Below are positions 53,368-64,000 of a stretch of 64,000 nt of DNA, piece by piece. This stretch comes from Carallia brachiata. Lineage: Eukaryota > Streptophyta > Magnoliopsida > Malpighiales > Rhizophoraceae. The stretch is taken from contig JADCRB010000116.1 in assembly GCA_021464245.1 (NCBI GenBank), forward strand, positions 186,001 to 250,000. The letters are read 5' to 3'. The notes under the pieces were generated by a model. The model was not told the origin of the DNA. It saw only the letters and a list, made by a program, of their open reading frames with translations, and searched no databases. Within the stretch, counting starts at the first letter, position 1, and each line of letters starts with the position of its first letter. Made by a program: the position numbers and the translations under genes.

Positions 53368-54865
53368 ATGCTATCAAGAGCCCTTACAAGTAAAAGAAAG
53401 AGTCCCAAATCACACGGTGATAGCATTAGCAACAGAAGCTTATCTGCAGGATCAATTCTCGAGTATGATGAAGATGGCTTGGTGGGGTTCGTTGATGATC
53501 TGCCTTTGGTCTTTTGTGGGGACAATAATAATAAATCCCGCCTGAGCTTAAGGGAGGTTTTAAGGGCATCGGTGGGAGTCATGGGGAGAGCCGCTTGGGA
53601 ATGACAGAGAAGGTGGTGCTATTGAAGGGCAAAGTTTATGCTGTGAAGAGGTTTAGAAAAGTGGGTGTTGGCAAAAGTGAGTTTAAGAAGAGAGTTGAGA
53701 TGTTAGCTCAGGTAAGCAAGAAATGCCAGTACCTTGTGCCCATCACTGCCTATCTATACGCAAAGAGGATCAAGTGTGTGATTTGTGACTATTTTCCCAT
53801 GGGAAGCCTCACTGACTTGCTTGCCGGTATGTTTCTAATAAAAGTCTCTGATGACATAATCACTGCATATTCTGTCATTCTTTCTTAATTTTGAATGTTA
53901 TCCCCAAAATCCAAGTGGATTGGGAGGGCAGAGGCAAATGATGAGTTAGGTTGGGTTGAAAATGACGAGAAAATATTCATATGGTCAACTCCAATTAAAT
54001 TTAAAATTAAAACTTTATTATGGTTATTCCACAAATCCTAATAATGAAAACTCGACAATAGCAATTTATAATAATAGATATGATCCTCTAGCTGCACAGA
54101 GTACAACGAAACCATATTATTTTTGAGGGCAATACAAAACTTCAGTCTTCCACACCTTGACCAAAAAACTCTATGTACTTCCATTATCATGTCTATTTTC
54201 CTCAAGGAATTATATATATATATATATATATATATAACCAACTTTAATTCCTCAATTGAACATTTACTTGCAACTCTTTTGTTGAATGACAAGGTGGAAG
54301 AGAATACGGCCATACGGTCTTAGATTGGAATCAGAGGCTAACGATAGCATTATCAATCGCACGAGCAATAGCATTCATCCACATGCAATGCCCTCCAAAT
54401 GAAAAGAACATGAAGATGAATGTGCATGGCAACATAAAGCCTTCAAATGTCATGATCACTGCCAACTTCACCGCCTGCTTATCCGGTTACGGCTTCACAC
54501 AGCTGGCCGAGCTCGAGGAATTTTCCGACACATGGCAAGGAAAGCCGCCTCCGATTCAACAGACATGTCGTTGCGACAATCTGTGTCAAGAATGTGACAT
54601 GTACAATTTTGGGTTAGTGTTGTTGGATATGTTAGGGGGAGACAAAGCTCTAACTCTAAGTTCAAGGAAATGCTTGCTTGAAAGGAAAGAACAAATCAAA
54701 GAAGGTACCATGGAGTTCTTTGAATTTTTAGTGGAAGGCAAAGAAAGGAAGCAAGCTCTGCAGGTTTTGGATGTTGCAATACTATGTACTAATGAGTTTC
54801 CTGGTGCTAGGCCCTCAATAGAAGATGTTTTAAGGTTTCTTGAAGATGTTACAAATTTACAATAG
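53368..54865 (+). pseudogene. Receptor-like pseudokinase, no ectodomain, frameshifted
   Basis: Related to the inactive kinases of the LRR-III receptor group, which act as scaffolds. Exon 1 is 53368-53826, exon 2 is 54294-54865, with a phase-1 GT-AG intron containing a TA microsatellite. The ATG at 53368 starts a 40-residue Ser/Lys-rich segment, then SLREVLRASVGVMG. The frame stops at TGA 53602. The kinase N-lobe resumes one frame over (GESRLGMTEKVVLLKG, YAVKRFRKVG with the VAVK-type Lys) from 53583. One G is missing from the run GGGG at 53583-53586. Exon 2 has HGNIKPSNV in place of HRD and SGYGF in place of DFG, so it is catalytically inactive by family design. There is no signal peptide, LRR or membrane segment. 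The frameshift is either a real mutation or a homopolymer error. Confidence 0.82.
54210..54236. repeat. (TA)n microsatellite in the pseudokinase intron
   Basis: TA dinucleotide run of about 27 bases. Confidence 0.95.
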
Positions 54866-55509
54866 AGTAGCATGATGTGAAATACTTGTTTTTATGCAAT
54901 GTCTTTCCTCTGTTTCTTGGATAATTGGCTAGGACTCAAACGAGACTTTCAGCTCTGAAGCCTACACCAATATTATTAAGTAATATCTCATTAATTTTTT
55001 TTCCCTTTTCAACACAGGAGACTGTAAAGTTTTTTTTTTCTTTTTTGATTTAATCTTACTAAGACCCATAAGCTATTTTACTAGTCAAGAATTGCTCAGA
55101 GTTATCAGACTTGTAATAATAATATGGACAAAACAATGAGATATAGAAAATAGTTATAAAATAATTATATGTAGTAGAAATTTACTTTAACAATTATTTT
55201 TAAAAGATTAAAGCTTAGGACAATATTAAGTGCAATTAGAATAATATGAAGGATGTTTACGTTTTAATTTTTTTTAAAATGAATGTCTTAATTTTTTTTA
55301 AAGGCTGAACTCATTTTTATGCTACTCTATAATTATTTCCTATATCCTTCTACTAGGAATCTAATAATATATACTAGAAAGGAATTTATTTCATGTAAAC
55401 TTCTTTGGATTAATGCCCGCTTACTTAATTATTTGTTCCGATTGAACTCATTGGAAAAGCATGTGTAACTACCTAGACGAATATTTAATTATTGTAGTTA
55501 CTTTAACAT
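54866..55509. other. Intergenic spacer
   Basis: No gene is supported. It includes the 3' UTR of the pseudokinase gene. Confidence 0.45.
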
Positions 55510-55984
55510 TGTGATTGAGAGGGGGAAAAGGAGGAAGGAAGAGGAAAGTGAGACGATTGAAGTAAATTATTGTGCTTGAAAAATATTTAAAAAATGAGGG
55601 AGAGGGAAATTTTTAATTTTCCTAATCCCTAATCCACTAAAATCATTCCTCTAAAAAATATGAGGAAAGTTATTAGTTCTCGTATTAAATTTATCAAATG
55701 ACTCAATTACCTATCGCATAATTTAAAAATTACAATTGCACCTAAACAAAACATTTAAATAGAATTTATTATAAAGAGTAAAATTGTTATTTTAATATAT
55801 TTTATTTTTCTCTCTTTCACTTTCTACTATTTCTCAAACAAAAGAATTTATAATTTTTTTCCTATCTCATTACCTCTTTCTGAATACAAAAAAGAATAAA
55901 AAATATTCTTTCCTTCCAATGATCATTTCTCCGCTTTCCTCTTCTTCACTTTCTTCTCTTCCGAGAATTTCATTCAAACACAAT
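55510..55984. mobile_element. MITE-like inverted repeat
   Basis: Left end ATTGTGATTGAGAG; right end, in reverse complement, ATTGTGTTTGAATG. Purine-rich GGAAGAGGAAAG inside the left end faces CTTTCCTCTTC inside the right end. About 475 bp without an ORF. Target duplication not resolved. Confidence 0.45.
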
Positions 55985-56590
55985 ATAAGTTTCACACATG
56001 CTACAATAAGTCAGATGATAAACTGGATTATGGGATATTAAGAGGCCTAAAGATTAATTAAAATATAAATTATTTTGGTGTTTTTGTGAATATGCAAGGA
56101 GATAATCGACTACTTAGGAGCGGAAGGTAGTGTGGGCTAGATTAGGGGAAGTGTCTAAGAAATGACATCTTCAATGTATTTTTGATTTCAACAGACGCGC
56201 TCGAAGTCCAATCCCAAGCCTTTATTATAATTTAGTAGTTCACATACGTACGGGCGGGCCTCAATTCCAATTGGCATTTACAGTGCTTGGATATGTAATC
56301 TATAGAGTGGGGGAACTTGTCATCTTGCTGCTTAAACATAGTCGTTGGTTCTTTTCCTCCTTCCATCTCCCATTTTAAGTGTCGGCCTCTTTTCAATTCA
56401 AGATATCAAAGTCGGCTTTTCTGATCTTTAGATATTTATTCTTCTTCTTATTCTTCTTTTTTTGTTGGGTTACTTCTTATTTCTTTAGGGATTTCTTCTC
56501 TTCTTCTTCTTTTGAGGTTTGAGGTTTCTTAATCTTCTTCTCTGGTTTCTTATTCTTCTTTTTCTTTTTCTTTGGTTTCTTCTTCTTCTA
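55985..56590. other. Spacer with CTT-rich tract
   Basis: About 56430-56590 is dominated by TTCTTCTT runs. No gene is seen. Confidence 0.45.
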
Positions 56591-57002
56591 AAAGTCATCT
56601 TGTGCAACATCTCAGTTGGGAACTAATTCTTGAGTCTTGATCATCCTACCAAGAAAAGCCAAAGTCTGGTCGGTAGTGGCACTGTTGTGGGTTGAGCTTG
56701 CACTCTTCTTTTGGTTGAGCCATTAATTTTATTAAGGAAACTCACTTCTTCTTGTGTTTGCATCAGTTTATCACCATAAAGAAATCATTAGGTGTGAAAG
56801 TCATCTTGCGCAACATCTTAGTTGGGAATTGATTCTTGAGTCTTGATCATCATATCAAGAAAAGCCAAAGTCTTGTCAACAATGGCACTATTGTGGGTTG
56901 GCCTTGCACTCATCTTTTGGTTGAGCCTTTGGTTTCTATAAGCAAAATCACCTATTCTTGTTTTTGCATTTGTTTATCACTATAACGACATCATTAGGTG
57001 CT
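56591..57002 (-). repeat. 206-bp tandem duplication with coding-like minus strand
   Basis: Two adjacent copies, 56591-56796 and 56797-57002, begin AAAGTCATCTTG and end CATTAGGTG. On the minus strand both read as the same peptide-like text (TLAFLDMMIKTQESIPN, stop, DVAQDDF, and a close variant in the other copy), so a decayed coding exon may have been duplicated. The protein is not recognised. Confidence 0.8.
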
Positions 57003-57070
57003 TAGTAAGTTTTAATTTGCATCATTTATTCTTTTTTAGTTTACAACGCAGCTCAGAGCCACAATTTTCA

Positions 57071-57575
57071 TAGAAGAAGTTGCCAAATGACCTCATTAAT
57101 TATATCTCATCTTTTTGTTAACGTTTCAGAGTGTGTGCAAAGAATAGGGAAAACTTGTACTGAATTAATGCCTTGCTGATTCATATCTGTTAATGTTTGG
57201 AGAGGGCTGCAATCCAAAAGAGGGTAGAATGTTGCTATGGAATCTATCTTTGAGACACAATCCTCGCATCATTAGTGTGGCACAACGCACAATATTACAC
57301 ATCAATTTACAAAAGTTTGGTTTAGGTCACTGTATTGGTTCTGCTCACGGCTAGTTGATTATCCAAAAATCACACGAGTAGTATTTAAATTCTCTCTCAC
57401 AAATTTGTTTACTGGTTTCGTGGTTGAAGTTCCAACATTGGATTATCCGAATGCAAACGAAGATGTTTACTTGCCATCGCCACCCATGTGTTCTAATTGC
57501 ACAGTATTGATTGCTTTATTCGGTGGTGGTTTTGCTTTATTAAAGTTGAGTGACAATAGATAGGCGATCAACTAA
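57071..57575 (+). pseudogene. F-box/DUF295 gene, left half
   Basis: F-box proteins select targets for SCF ubiquitin ligases. Text near 57074 reads KKLPNDLINYISSF, and after a frameshift FQSVCKE followed by a stop where Trp is expected; together they look like an F-box. Further on come WNLSLRHNPRI-like and GHCIGSAHG-like words and CSNCTVLIALFGGGFALLKL just before the retroelement. The right half appears at 62875. Many stops and frameshifts. The family call is by eye. Confidence 0.5.
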
Positions 57576-57959
57576 TGTAAAATGAGTAGTTCAAAACTTT
57601 TTAGATCAGAGAGACTATTAAAAAAAGCCCAAAAGTAAGAAGAGATTTTAAAAGATTAAAGAAAACTTGTCTTTTAAGTGTATTCAACATATTTCTAGCA
57701 TATTCTTGAATATTCCCGAATATTAAATGTTCTGGTATATCTATTTTCCTTTTATTTTGATTTTATCATTAACGTATTTTCTTTCTTAATTATAGATTTC
57801 AACTATAAATATCCATGTAAGCCTAAGGGCTGAATAATTTTACAGAAATATTTCTTCAGTTGCAATAAGATAGTAGTCTTTCGTTTATCTTTTTCTTTGT
57901 GAAGTTTCTTTTCTTAAGGTTTAATCATGTATTAGTCTTATTATCGTCAAACATTGTCA
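57576..57959 (+). repeat. 5' LTR of the chromovirus-like element
   Basis: 384 bp from TGTAAAATGAG to CATTGTCA. It matches the 3' LTR through ACTTTTTAGA, AAGACTTGTCTT-like words, GTTGAATTATT-like words and ATTAGTCTTATTAT. Confidence 0.8.
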
Positions 57960-57989
57960 AAGTGATATCATAGCAGGTCTCGCCTAATC

Positions 57990-59140
57990 TGATGGCAGCT
58001 CATGATGGAGTTAATAGCAATCATCTTACTGACGATGAACAGAGGATGCAGGATATGTGGTCAACCATCCATGGTCAGGAGGTAGCACTACATAAATTTG
58101 GTTAGAGATTGATTGAGTGGAGCGTGGACTAGAGGCCATCATCAATCGACTTGAAACTCTCTAGGTGGGAGGAATCAGGCTAGAGATTTGATCACAGTTA
58201 GCCTATAGCCCGACCAGTCCTTACCAATTCATGTAGGCATTAGATTTATACGATAGATTCAGATGATGAGATAAACCCGCATATGCGTTAGGCTTATGTG
58301 GTAGATTCAAATGATGATGATGATGGAGATTTTGATAATTATGCAAAACCCATGTACGAACGTCAATGACCCCAATATCTCAGGGGACCAGACGAAGTTT
58401 GGCTAAAGGTAGATATTCTTGTCTTTAATGAGTAATTAAATATTGAAAGTTTTATGAATTAGTTAGTTGAGGTAAAAAGATTTTTTGATTATATGGAAAT
58501 ACTTGATGAAAAAAAAGTTAAATTGGTAGCCTGTCAGCTAAAAGAAGAAGCATTTATTTGGTGGGAACAATAAAAGGCTAAAGGAGAAAAGAAGACAAAG
58601 CTTCGATTAGAGATTGGTACAAAATGAACCAACTTTTGAGGGAGTTTTTTTCTCTTGGATTATAGATGCTTTTCCAACAATATTAAAGTTATCATCAAGG
58701 CAACTAGATAGTCCATGAGTATTCGACAGAATTTTTCAGATTGTTCAAACGCAATAACCTAATAGAGTTAGAAAGCCAGTAAGTCTTGAGGTACTTAGAC
58801 GGATTGATGCTAGCTACCTAGGATAAAATAAGAGTTCAGATACTGCTGGACATATATGAGGCCAGGAATATGGTGTTGAAGGCTGAGATGATGCTATAAG
58901 AGAAGAATAAAGCTGAATCTTCATGTAAATATTATTCTTATTCTAACAAATTTGCTGTAGAAAAGGAAAATCAAAGGCTTCAGGCCAATCAAAGAAGGCA
59001 GTAGCTAATAAAGCCACAGGAAAACTGCCACTTTTGGAGAAAACAGTCAGTCAAAATCCTAATCCTTACGAAAAGCCTATATTGGGCAGATGCTAGAAGT
59101 GTAATAAGGTAGGTCATTGCTCTAGTGACTGTCCATGACA
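57990..59140 (+). pseudogene. Gag remnant with zinc knuckle
   Basis: An ATG near 57991 (MAAHDGVNSN-like) opens a stop-rich gag. FFDYMEILDEKKVKLVAC and LKEEAFIWWEQ (about 58475-58570) are retrotransposon gag words. At 59091-59138 a zinc knuckle is visible (C-x2-C-x4-H-x4-C pattern: GRC, stop, KCNKVGHCSSDCP). Confidence 0.72.
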
Positions 59141-60440
59141 GAAGGTAGTGAATGTAGTAGAGCAGAAGGGAGTCGTTGGGGTAGAAAATGATGAAGTTTA
59201 TTGCTACCCAGATGGAGACGAAGGCGAGTATAAATATAAAAGATTTGTATACGCGGTGAGGAAGTTAATGCTAGCTCCTCAGCAGGAGGACGACACTCTA
59301 CAAAATAAATTGTTCCATACTAGATATATAGTTAATAATACTTTGTTTAATTTGATTATTGATAGTAGTAAACAAAAAAATATTATTGGAAAAGAAACTA
59401 TCAAAAATTGCAGCTACCAGTAGAGAAGCATCCAAGTCCATATACCATCGGATGGATCAAAACAGTTGAAGAAATTCGAGTAATGGAATTATGAAAGGTT
59501 CTTTTCTCAATTGGGCAGTACAAAGATGAGGTTTATTGTGATATCGTAGACATGAATGTTTGTCACATGTTGTTTGGGTAGCTATGGTAATTTGATGTTG
59601 ATGTTTAACACTCAAGCAAAAAGAATGTCTACAGGTTCAAGAAAGATAAGATAAAGTACACCATGCTGCCTATAAAAGGAAGCTCTCGAACCAAGACTTC
59701 ACAAGTTGGGGGGGGGACATTTTTAACAATTACCCATTCAGATCAAGAGATCGAGGCACCCATCAAAGAATCGAAAAAATTTCAGGTACTAGTGATGAAA
59801 AGTGAAGTAATTGACGGTCTAGAGACGAAATTCTAAAAACAGTTAATCCATTATTGGAGGCATTTAGTGAGATTGTACTAAGCAAGTTAGCAAACAGGTT
59901 GCCATCGATGTGTGACATACAACACTAAATTGATTTGGTCCCTAGTGTTAGACTCCTAAATTTACCACATCATTGGGTGAGTTCCAAACAAAGTGAGATC
60001 TTAAGAAAGAAGGTAGAAGAGCTACTGCAAAAAGTGCATATTAGAAAGAGTATGAGTCTATGTACTGTACCAGCCTTACTAACCCTAAAGAAAGATGTTA
60101 GTTGCCAGATGTGTGTTAATAGTCGGATAATAAACAAGATCACTATTAGGTACAAATTTCCAATTCTTAGCCGGATGATATGCTAGACCAGCTCAATGGA
60201 TCCAAAGTGTTCTCGAAAATTGATTTTCGAAGTGACTATCATCATATTAAGATCAAATCTGGAGACAAGTGAAAGGCCGCATTCAAGACTTGGGATGGTC
60301 TTTATGAATAGCTAGTTATGTCATTTGGTCTCTCTAATATTCCAAGCACTTTTATGGATTGATGAATTAGGTAGTAAAACCTTTCATTAGGAGATTTATT
60401 GTTGTGCACTTTGATGATATCGTTATTTATAATCGATCGA
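59141..60440 (+). pseudogene. Protease and reverse transcriptase remnants
   Basis: The retropepsin active-site region reads NLIIDSSKQKNIIG (about 59350-59391), with Ser where Gly is usual. RT text includes [19 protein letters not shown] (59935-60186) and the catalytic box HFDDIVIYNRS (about 60410-60440). Stops and frameshifts interrupt it throughout. A G9 run at 59709-59717 marks one break. Confidence 0.75.
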
Positions 60441-62460
60441 TAAAAGATCATTTTACACTTGAGTGAAGTATTAGTGATGGCGCAAGAAAAGATTATATGT
60501 GAACTTGAAGAAGTGCAAGTTTATGACTAACAAAGTACTGTTCTTGGAGTAAATAGTCAGTTTCAATGGCATTTAGGTTGATAAGGTGAAGGCGTGGGTA
60601 ATTCAAGATTGGCTTACTCCAAAAAATGTAGGCGACATGCAAAGTTTCCATGACTTGGCAATCTTTTACTGAAGGTTCATCTGCGACTTCAGTACTATTA
60701 TGACATCCATTACTGAGTGTCTTAAGAAGGGCAAGTTCTAGTGGGGAAAAGCAAATCTTATTAAGGAGAAGTTGTGTACCGCTCTAATAATAGTTTTGCT
60801 TAACTTTGACAAACTATTTGAAGTTGAATGTAATGCTAGTGGAGTTAGAGTCAGCGCTATTCTTTTCCAAAAAAGAGGTCAGTCGCTTATTTCAGTGAAA
60901 AGCTCAGTGAAGCTTGACAAAAGTGATCTAACTATAACAAGAAATTTTATACTGTTGTGAGAGCCTTAGAGCATTAGAAACATTACTTGGTGGGTTGTGG
61001 GTTTATCTTGTACTTAGATCACCAGGCCCTGAAGTTTCTCAACTACTAAAGCGAATGAACAATGACGTGCATGCCAAGTGGTGCATGCCAAGTGGTCCAC
61101 TTTTCTGCAGAAGTTTCCTTTCAAGTTGTTTCGTAAGGCAGACCAACAGAACAAGGTTATTGACACCTTAAGTAGGAGAGCGTCTTTATTGATAACATTG
61201 AGCAATAAGATATTGGGTTTTAAAACTCTCAGTGAATTATATAAGCATGATGAAAATTTTCAAACTATTTAGGAGAAGTGCATTTAAAAGTAACATGCAG
61301 ATGATTTTCATATCCATGACGGTTATCTAATACATGGAAATCAGCTCTGTGTTCCTCGATCTTCATTGAGAGAGAAGATCATTCGTGATTTATATGGAGG
61401 TGATCTTGCAAGTCATTTTGGACAAGACAAGACAATTGCTGCTGTTGAGGAACGATATTATTAGCCGTAGCTGAAGAGGAAAATTAACAAATTTGTCCAG
61501 CGATGTTACATCTGCCAGACAGTTAAGGGCCAATCACAAAATATTAGGCTTTGCATGCCTTTACCTGTTCCAAAAGATATTTGGAAAGACTTGTCGATAG
61601 ATTTTATTTTGGATTTACCTTGTACTTAACGCGGTATAGATTCTGTGTTTGTTGTTGTTGATAGGTTTTCTAAAATGGGTCATTTCATACTTTGTAAGAA
61701 GACATTTGATGCTTTTAGTGTAGCTCGGTTGTTCTTTATGGAGATTGTGCGCCTGCATAGAGTGCCCCAATCCATTACATCTAACCATGACACCAGATTA
61801 CTTAGCCACTTCTGGATCACTCTGTGGATGTTGTTTGATTCATCCTTGCATTTCAACAGTACAGTTCATCTCTAGACAGATGGTCAGATAAAGTCACCAA
61901 TTAGGATCTTGGGCAACTTTATTCGAAGCATTTGTGGAGACAAGCCAAATTAATGGGACTTTGCCTTAACTCAAGTAAAATTTGCCTACAATAGTGCAGT
62001 TCACAGTGTTGTAGAAAAGTCTCATTTCTCTATTGTTTACTATAAATGTCCACAACATGCTTTAAATTTGGTCAAGCTTCTTTGCATTCCAGGCTTTAGT
62101 ATTGCAGCTGAAAATCTTATAGAACAGGCGCAATCAGTCTAAGCTGAGGTAAAAAAGAATTTGGAGATTATCAATGAGAAGTACAAAAAAGTTGTAAACA
62201 TACATCGAAGAAGTCAATTATTTCAAGAATGCGATATGGTGATGGTGTTCCTTCACAAAAGCGGTTTCCAATTGGTTCCTACAACAAATTGCAGCCTAAG
62301 AAGTATGGTCCTTATCAACTCTTAAAGAAGATCAATGACAATGTCTATGTGATTAATCTACCAGAGGAATGGGGAATTTCAAAATTTTCAATGTTGCAGA
62401 TTGATATTTATTCGTTATACTCTACTGATGAGCCTTATATCTTGAGCCTGAATTGAACTT
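60441..62460 (+). pseudogene. RNase H and integrase remnants
   Basis: RNase H-like LNFDKLFEVECNASGVRVSA (about 60790-60860; D replaced by N in the usual TDAS). The integrase zinc region has CYICQTVKG (about 61505). The core keeps [11 protein letters not shown] (first D) and [15 protein letters not shown] (61645). The second D is seen in [10 protein letters not shown]. The C-terminal part has [20 protein letters not shown] (62229-62456). No chromodomain is obvious. Confidence 0.75.
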
Positions 62461-62489
62461 GAGGTTAAGTTTTTTCAAGTAAAGGGGAC

Positions 62490-62872
62490 TGACGTAGAAC
62501 GATTAGTCTAAGACTTTTTAGACCAGAGAGACCGTCAGAAAAAAACCCAGAAGTAAAGAAAGATTCTAGAAGATTTGAGAAGACTTGTCTTCTAAGTATC
62601 CGCATATTTCAAGTATCTTACTAATATATTTTTTGAATGTTCGGAATGTTAAATATTATGGAATATCGTAAGTTTATTTTATTTTCTTTTATTTTGGTTT
62701 TATCATTAATATATTTCTGTTTTAGTAGATTTGCTATAATATTTATGTAAGTTAAGGGTTGAATTATTCTACAAAATTATTTCTTCAGTTCTAATAAGAT
62801 AGTGGTCTTTTGTTTAAATTTTTTTTCCTAAGGTCTAATCATATATTAGTCTTATTATTGCTAAACGTTGCA
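62490..62872 (+). repeat. 3' LTR of the chromovirus-like element
   Basis: Begins TGACGTAGAACG after the polypurine tract and ends AAACGTTGCA. Clearly more diverged from its 5' partner than the LTR pair at 14369/21775, so this is an older insertion. Confidence 0.78.
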
Positions 62873-62874
62873 TC

Positions 62875-63410
62875 ATGAATAGAGGTGACAATTGGATCCT
62901 CGGAATCAGAGCAAAAGATTCTATTAAGCATGTGGTGGCATTGCGGGACAAATTTTATTGCTTGACTGATCTTGGTAGGCTTGTAACAATAGAAGGAGCT
63001 TAGAATGCTGTGGTAATAATTTCAAGTGCGAAAATGAATTTCACCAAACCATAGTTCAAATTATTTTCATGAAATTACCAGTATATGTTAGATGCACAAG
63101 GAAACTTTTACTAGTAGTTGTGTGGGTCGTTTTACATAATTATTGGAAGTAGAGGTATTGAATTTGATTTGAAAAATATTGCATGGATAAAATTAGACAG
63201 ACTAGATGATCAGATATTTTTGTTGGCTATATTCTTACCTTTTAGTAGCAACCGACAAATAATGTCAGTGGAAATTTTGTATACCTTACCAATTATGCAG
63301 AGAATGGTTGGACTGTGTTTGACATAGAAACTAAGGAAGTTTTAGAAGGTGCTGAAGGTGAGTGGGCCATTACTCAGTTAAACAACACAACAGATTCTGG
63401 ATAGTGCCAA
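62875..63410 (+). pseudogene. F-box/DUF295 gene, right half
   Basis: Text beginning MNRGDNWILG, then VVALRDKFYCLTDLGRLVTI (about 62930-62990), YMLDAQGNFY, IEFDLKNIAWIKLDRLDDQI (63118-63327) and, in another frame, YLTNYAENGWTVFDIETKEV (about 63279-63340), matches the order of motifs in plant DUF295 proteins. It begins directly after the retroelement and continues the left half at 57071-57575. Stops (63001, 63051) and frameshifts show the gene is dead. Confidence 0.55.
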
Positions 63411-63806
63411 GGCTTAAAGATAATGAATAATTGAACAATGTGTTCTCTTTTCTTTACTTGTTTTTTTTTTTTGTTTCTTGGGTTGGGTTGACCACCCATC
63501 AAATGGTCAAGAAGGTCCAGGCTTTCCTTTATTCAGTCAAAGGTCAATAAGGGGCTGTGCCTAAAGTAATTGCCCACCTGATTAGGTTCTTTGTAAATAC
63601 TTTTGACGATCATATTTCCATTTTTATAAGACAATCTATCTTTGCAAAAGAACTACAATTCTCTTTATGCATCATCAAATCCTTTCTATATTGGTTGTTA
63701 TTTAGAAGTTGTTTTTTTCATTCGCATTTTGTTATCAAAGCATATGATTTGGTAAGGGGTTAGTCGACAGGTCTGTTAGGATAATTTACAAACAAAATTG
63801 GCGAGC
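63411..63806. other. Spacer
   Basis: I see no gene. GGTTGGGTTGACCACCCATC near 63481 has inverted GGTTG/CAACC-like words but no clear element. Confidence 0.4.
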
Positions 63807-64000
63807 TCACTTCTCCCACAAGAAGGTAACTTTTCTCTCCCAGATCAGTAATGCCTCAGACCGCTCTCTGGCCGCTTCACATGTTTCAGTAGCAGCAATG
63901 CATTTTTCAGTCTCCCTTTGGTTTTGGGAAGCAACCCTTTTTGCTTCTGCGAAAGGGATGTTCATATGGTGAGTGTGCTCTTCAGCAACAGCCTTTTGCA
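63807..64000 (-). pseudogene. Coiled-coil-type coding fragment with nonsense codon, partial
   Basis: The minus-strand frame is open from the window edge to a TGA at 63807-63809. It reads KAVAEEHTHHMNIPFAEAK, then RETEKCIAATETCEAARERS, EALLIWERKVTFLWEK and the stop; after the stop ARQF continues. The charged, Ala/Glu-rich pattern suggests a coiled coil. The stop may be an Arg codon CGA changed to TGA, since similar plant proteins read WEERAR here (memory, not checked). The protein name is not known. Confidence 0.42.

Larger units (their letters stand above)
57576..62872 (+). mobile_element. Degenerate Ty3/Gypsy element (chromovirus-like) inside the F-box gene
   Basis: Two similar LTRs of about 384 bp (57576-57959 and 62490 to about 62872) enclose a 4.5-kb internal region. 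TGATATCATAGCAGGTC (57963-57979) is a mutated form of the Met-tRNA primer site common in plant elements. AAAGGGGAC (62481-62489) is the polypurine tract. Gag, protease, RT, RNase H and integrase text is present but full of stops. The size and short LTRs suggest a Reina- or CRM-like chromovirus, but the clade is not settled. No clean target duplication was found and the 3' end is uncertain by three bases. Confidence 0.85.

Noticed and set aside
1..64000. CRISPR array, bacterial operons, rRNA genes
   Set aside because: None is present: direct repeats lack regular spacers, and the gene structure is that of a plant nucleus.

Overview
This window is nuclear DNA from a eudicot plant, probably a woody one. 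It shows GT-AG introns, very AT-rich spacers, plant-specific gene families (ABA receptor, AP2/ERF factor, GH28 polygalacturonase, LRR-III-type pseudokinase, F-box/DUF295) and dense plant LTR retrotransposons, SINEs and MITEs. The overall look suggests a Citrus-like (Sapindales) genome, but nothing in the sequence fixes the species.

Layout. 1-5.2 kb: AT-rich spacer with an unexplained GC-rich island. 5.2-10.3 kb: a TSD-bounded Tat-lineage Ty3/Gypsy remnant that keeps gag but has lost pol (5207-8407), and a solo LTR of the same superfamily (9454-10256). 13.3-14.1 kb: a LINE-like retroposed insert. 14369-22585: a Tat-lineage element of about 8.2 kb with both LTRs and a 5-bp TSD. It has lost gag but keeps protease-linker, RT, two RNase H domains and integrase, all with frameshifts. 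Between its integrase and its 3' LTR it carries a 3'-UTR minisatellite and a decayed, intronless copy of a WUSCHEL-type homeobox gene (homeodomain, WUS-box and EAR-like motif). This is the main discovery of the window. 22.6-33.4 kb: spacer with an orphan ABRE/DRE cluster, several tRNA-derived SINEs (one with a perfect 19-bp TSD) and two copies of a hairpin MITE.

33.4-54.9 kb is the genic part: an AP2/ERF gene (ERF061/062-like) split by a one-base frameshift; a three-exon PYL8/PYL9-like ABA receptor with a possible uORF; a MULE-like MITE with a 9-bp TSD; a five-exon GH28 polygalacturonase with a duplicated segment in intron 1; on the minus strand a secreted His/Glu-rich protein gene with a TATA box; two non-autonomous DNA transposons (MULE-like and hAT-like); and a two-exon receptor-like pseudokinase, also with a one-base frameshift in a G run.

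54.9-64 kb is decayed: a MITE-like inverted repeat, a 206-bp tandem duplication, and an F-box/DUF295 gene cut in two by a degenerate Ty3/Gypsy element with a Met-tRNA-type primer site (57576 to about 62872). At the right edge is a minus-strand coiled-coil-type coding fragment with a nonsense codon.

The host genes do not form a pathway, although the ABA receptor, the DREB-group ERF and the ABRE/DRE cluster all touch abiotic-stress signalling. All homology calls rest on motifs recognised by eye; no database search was run.
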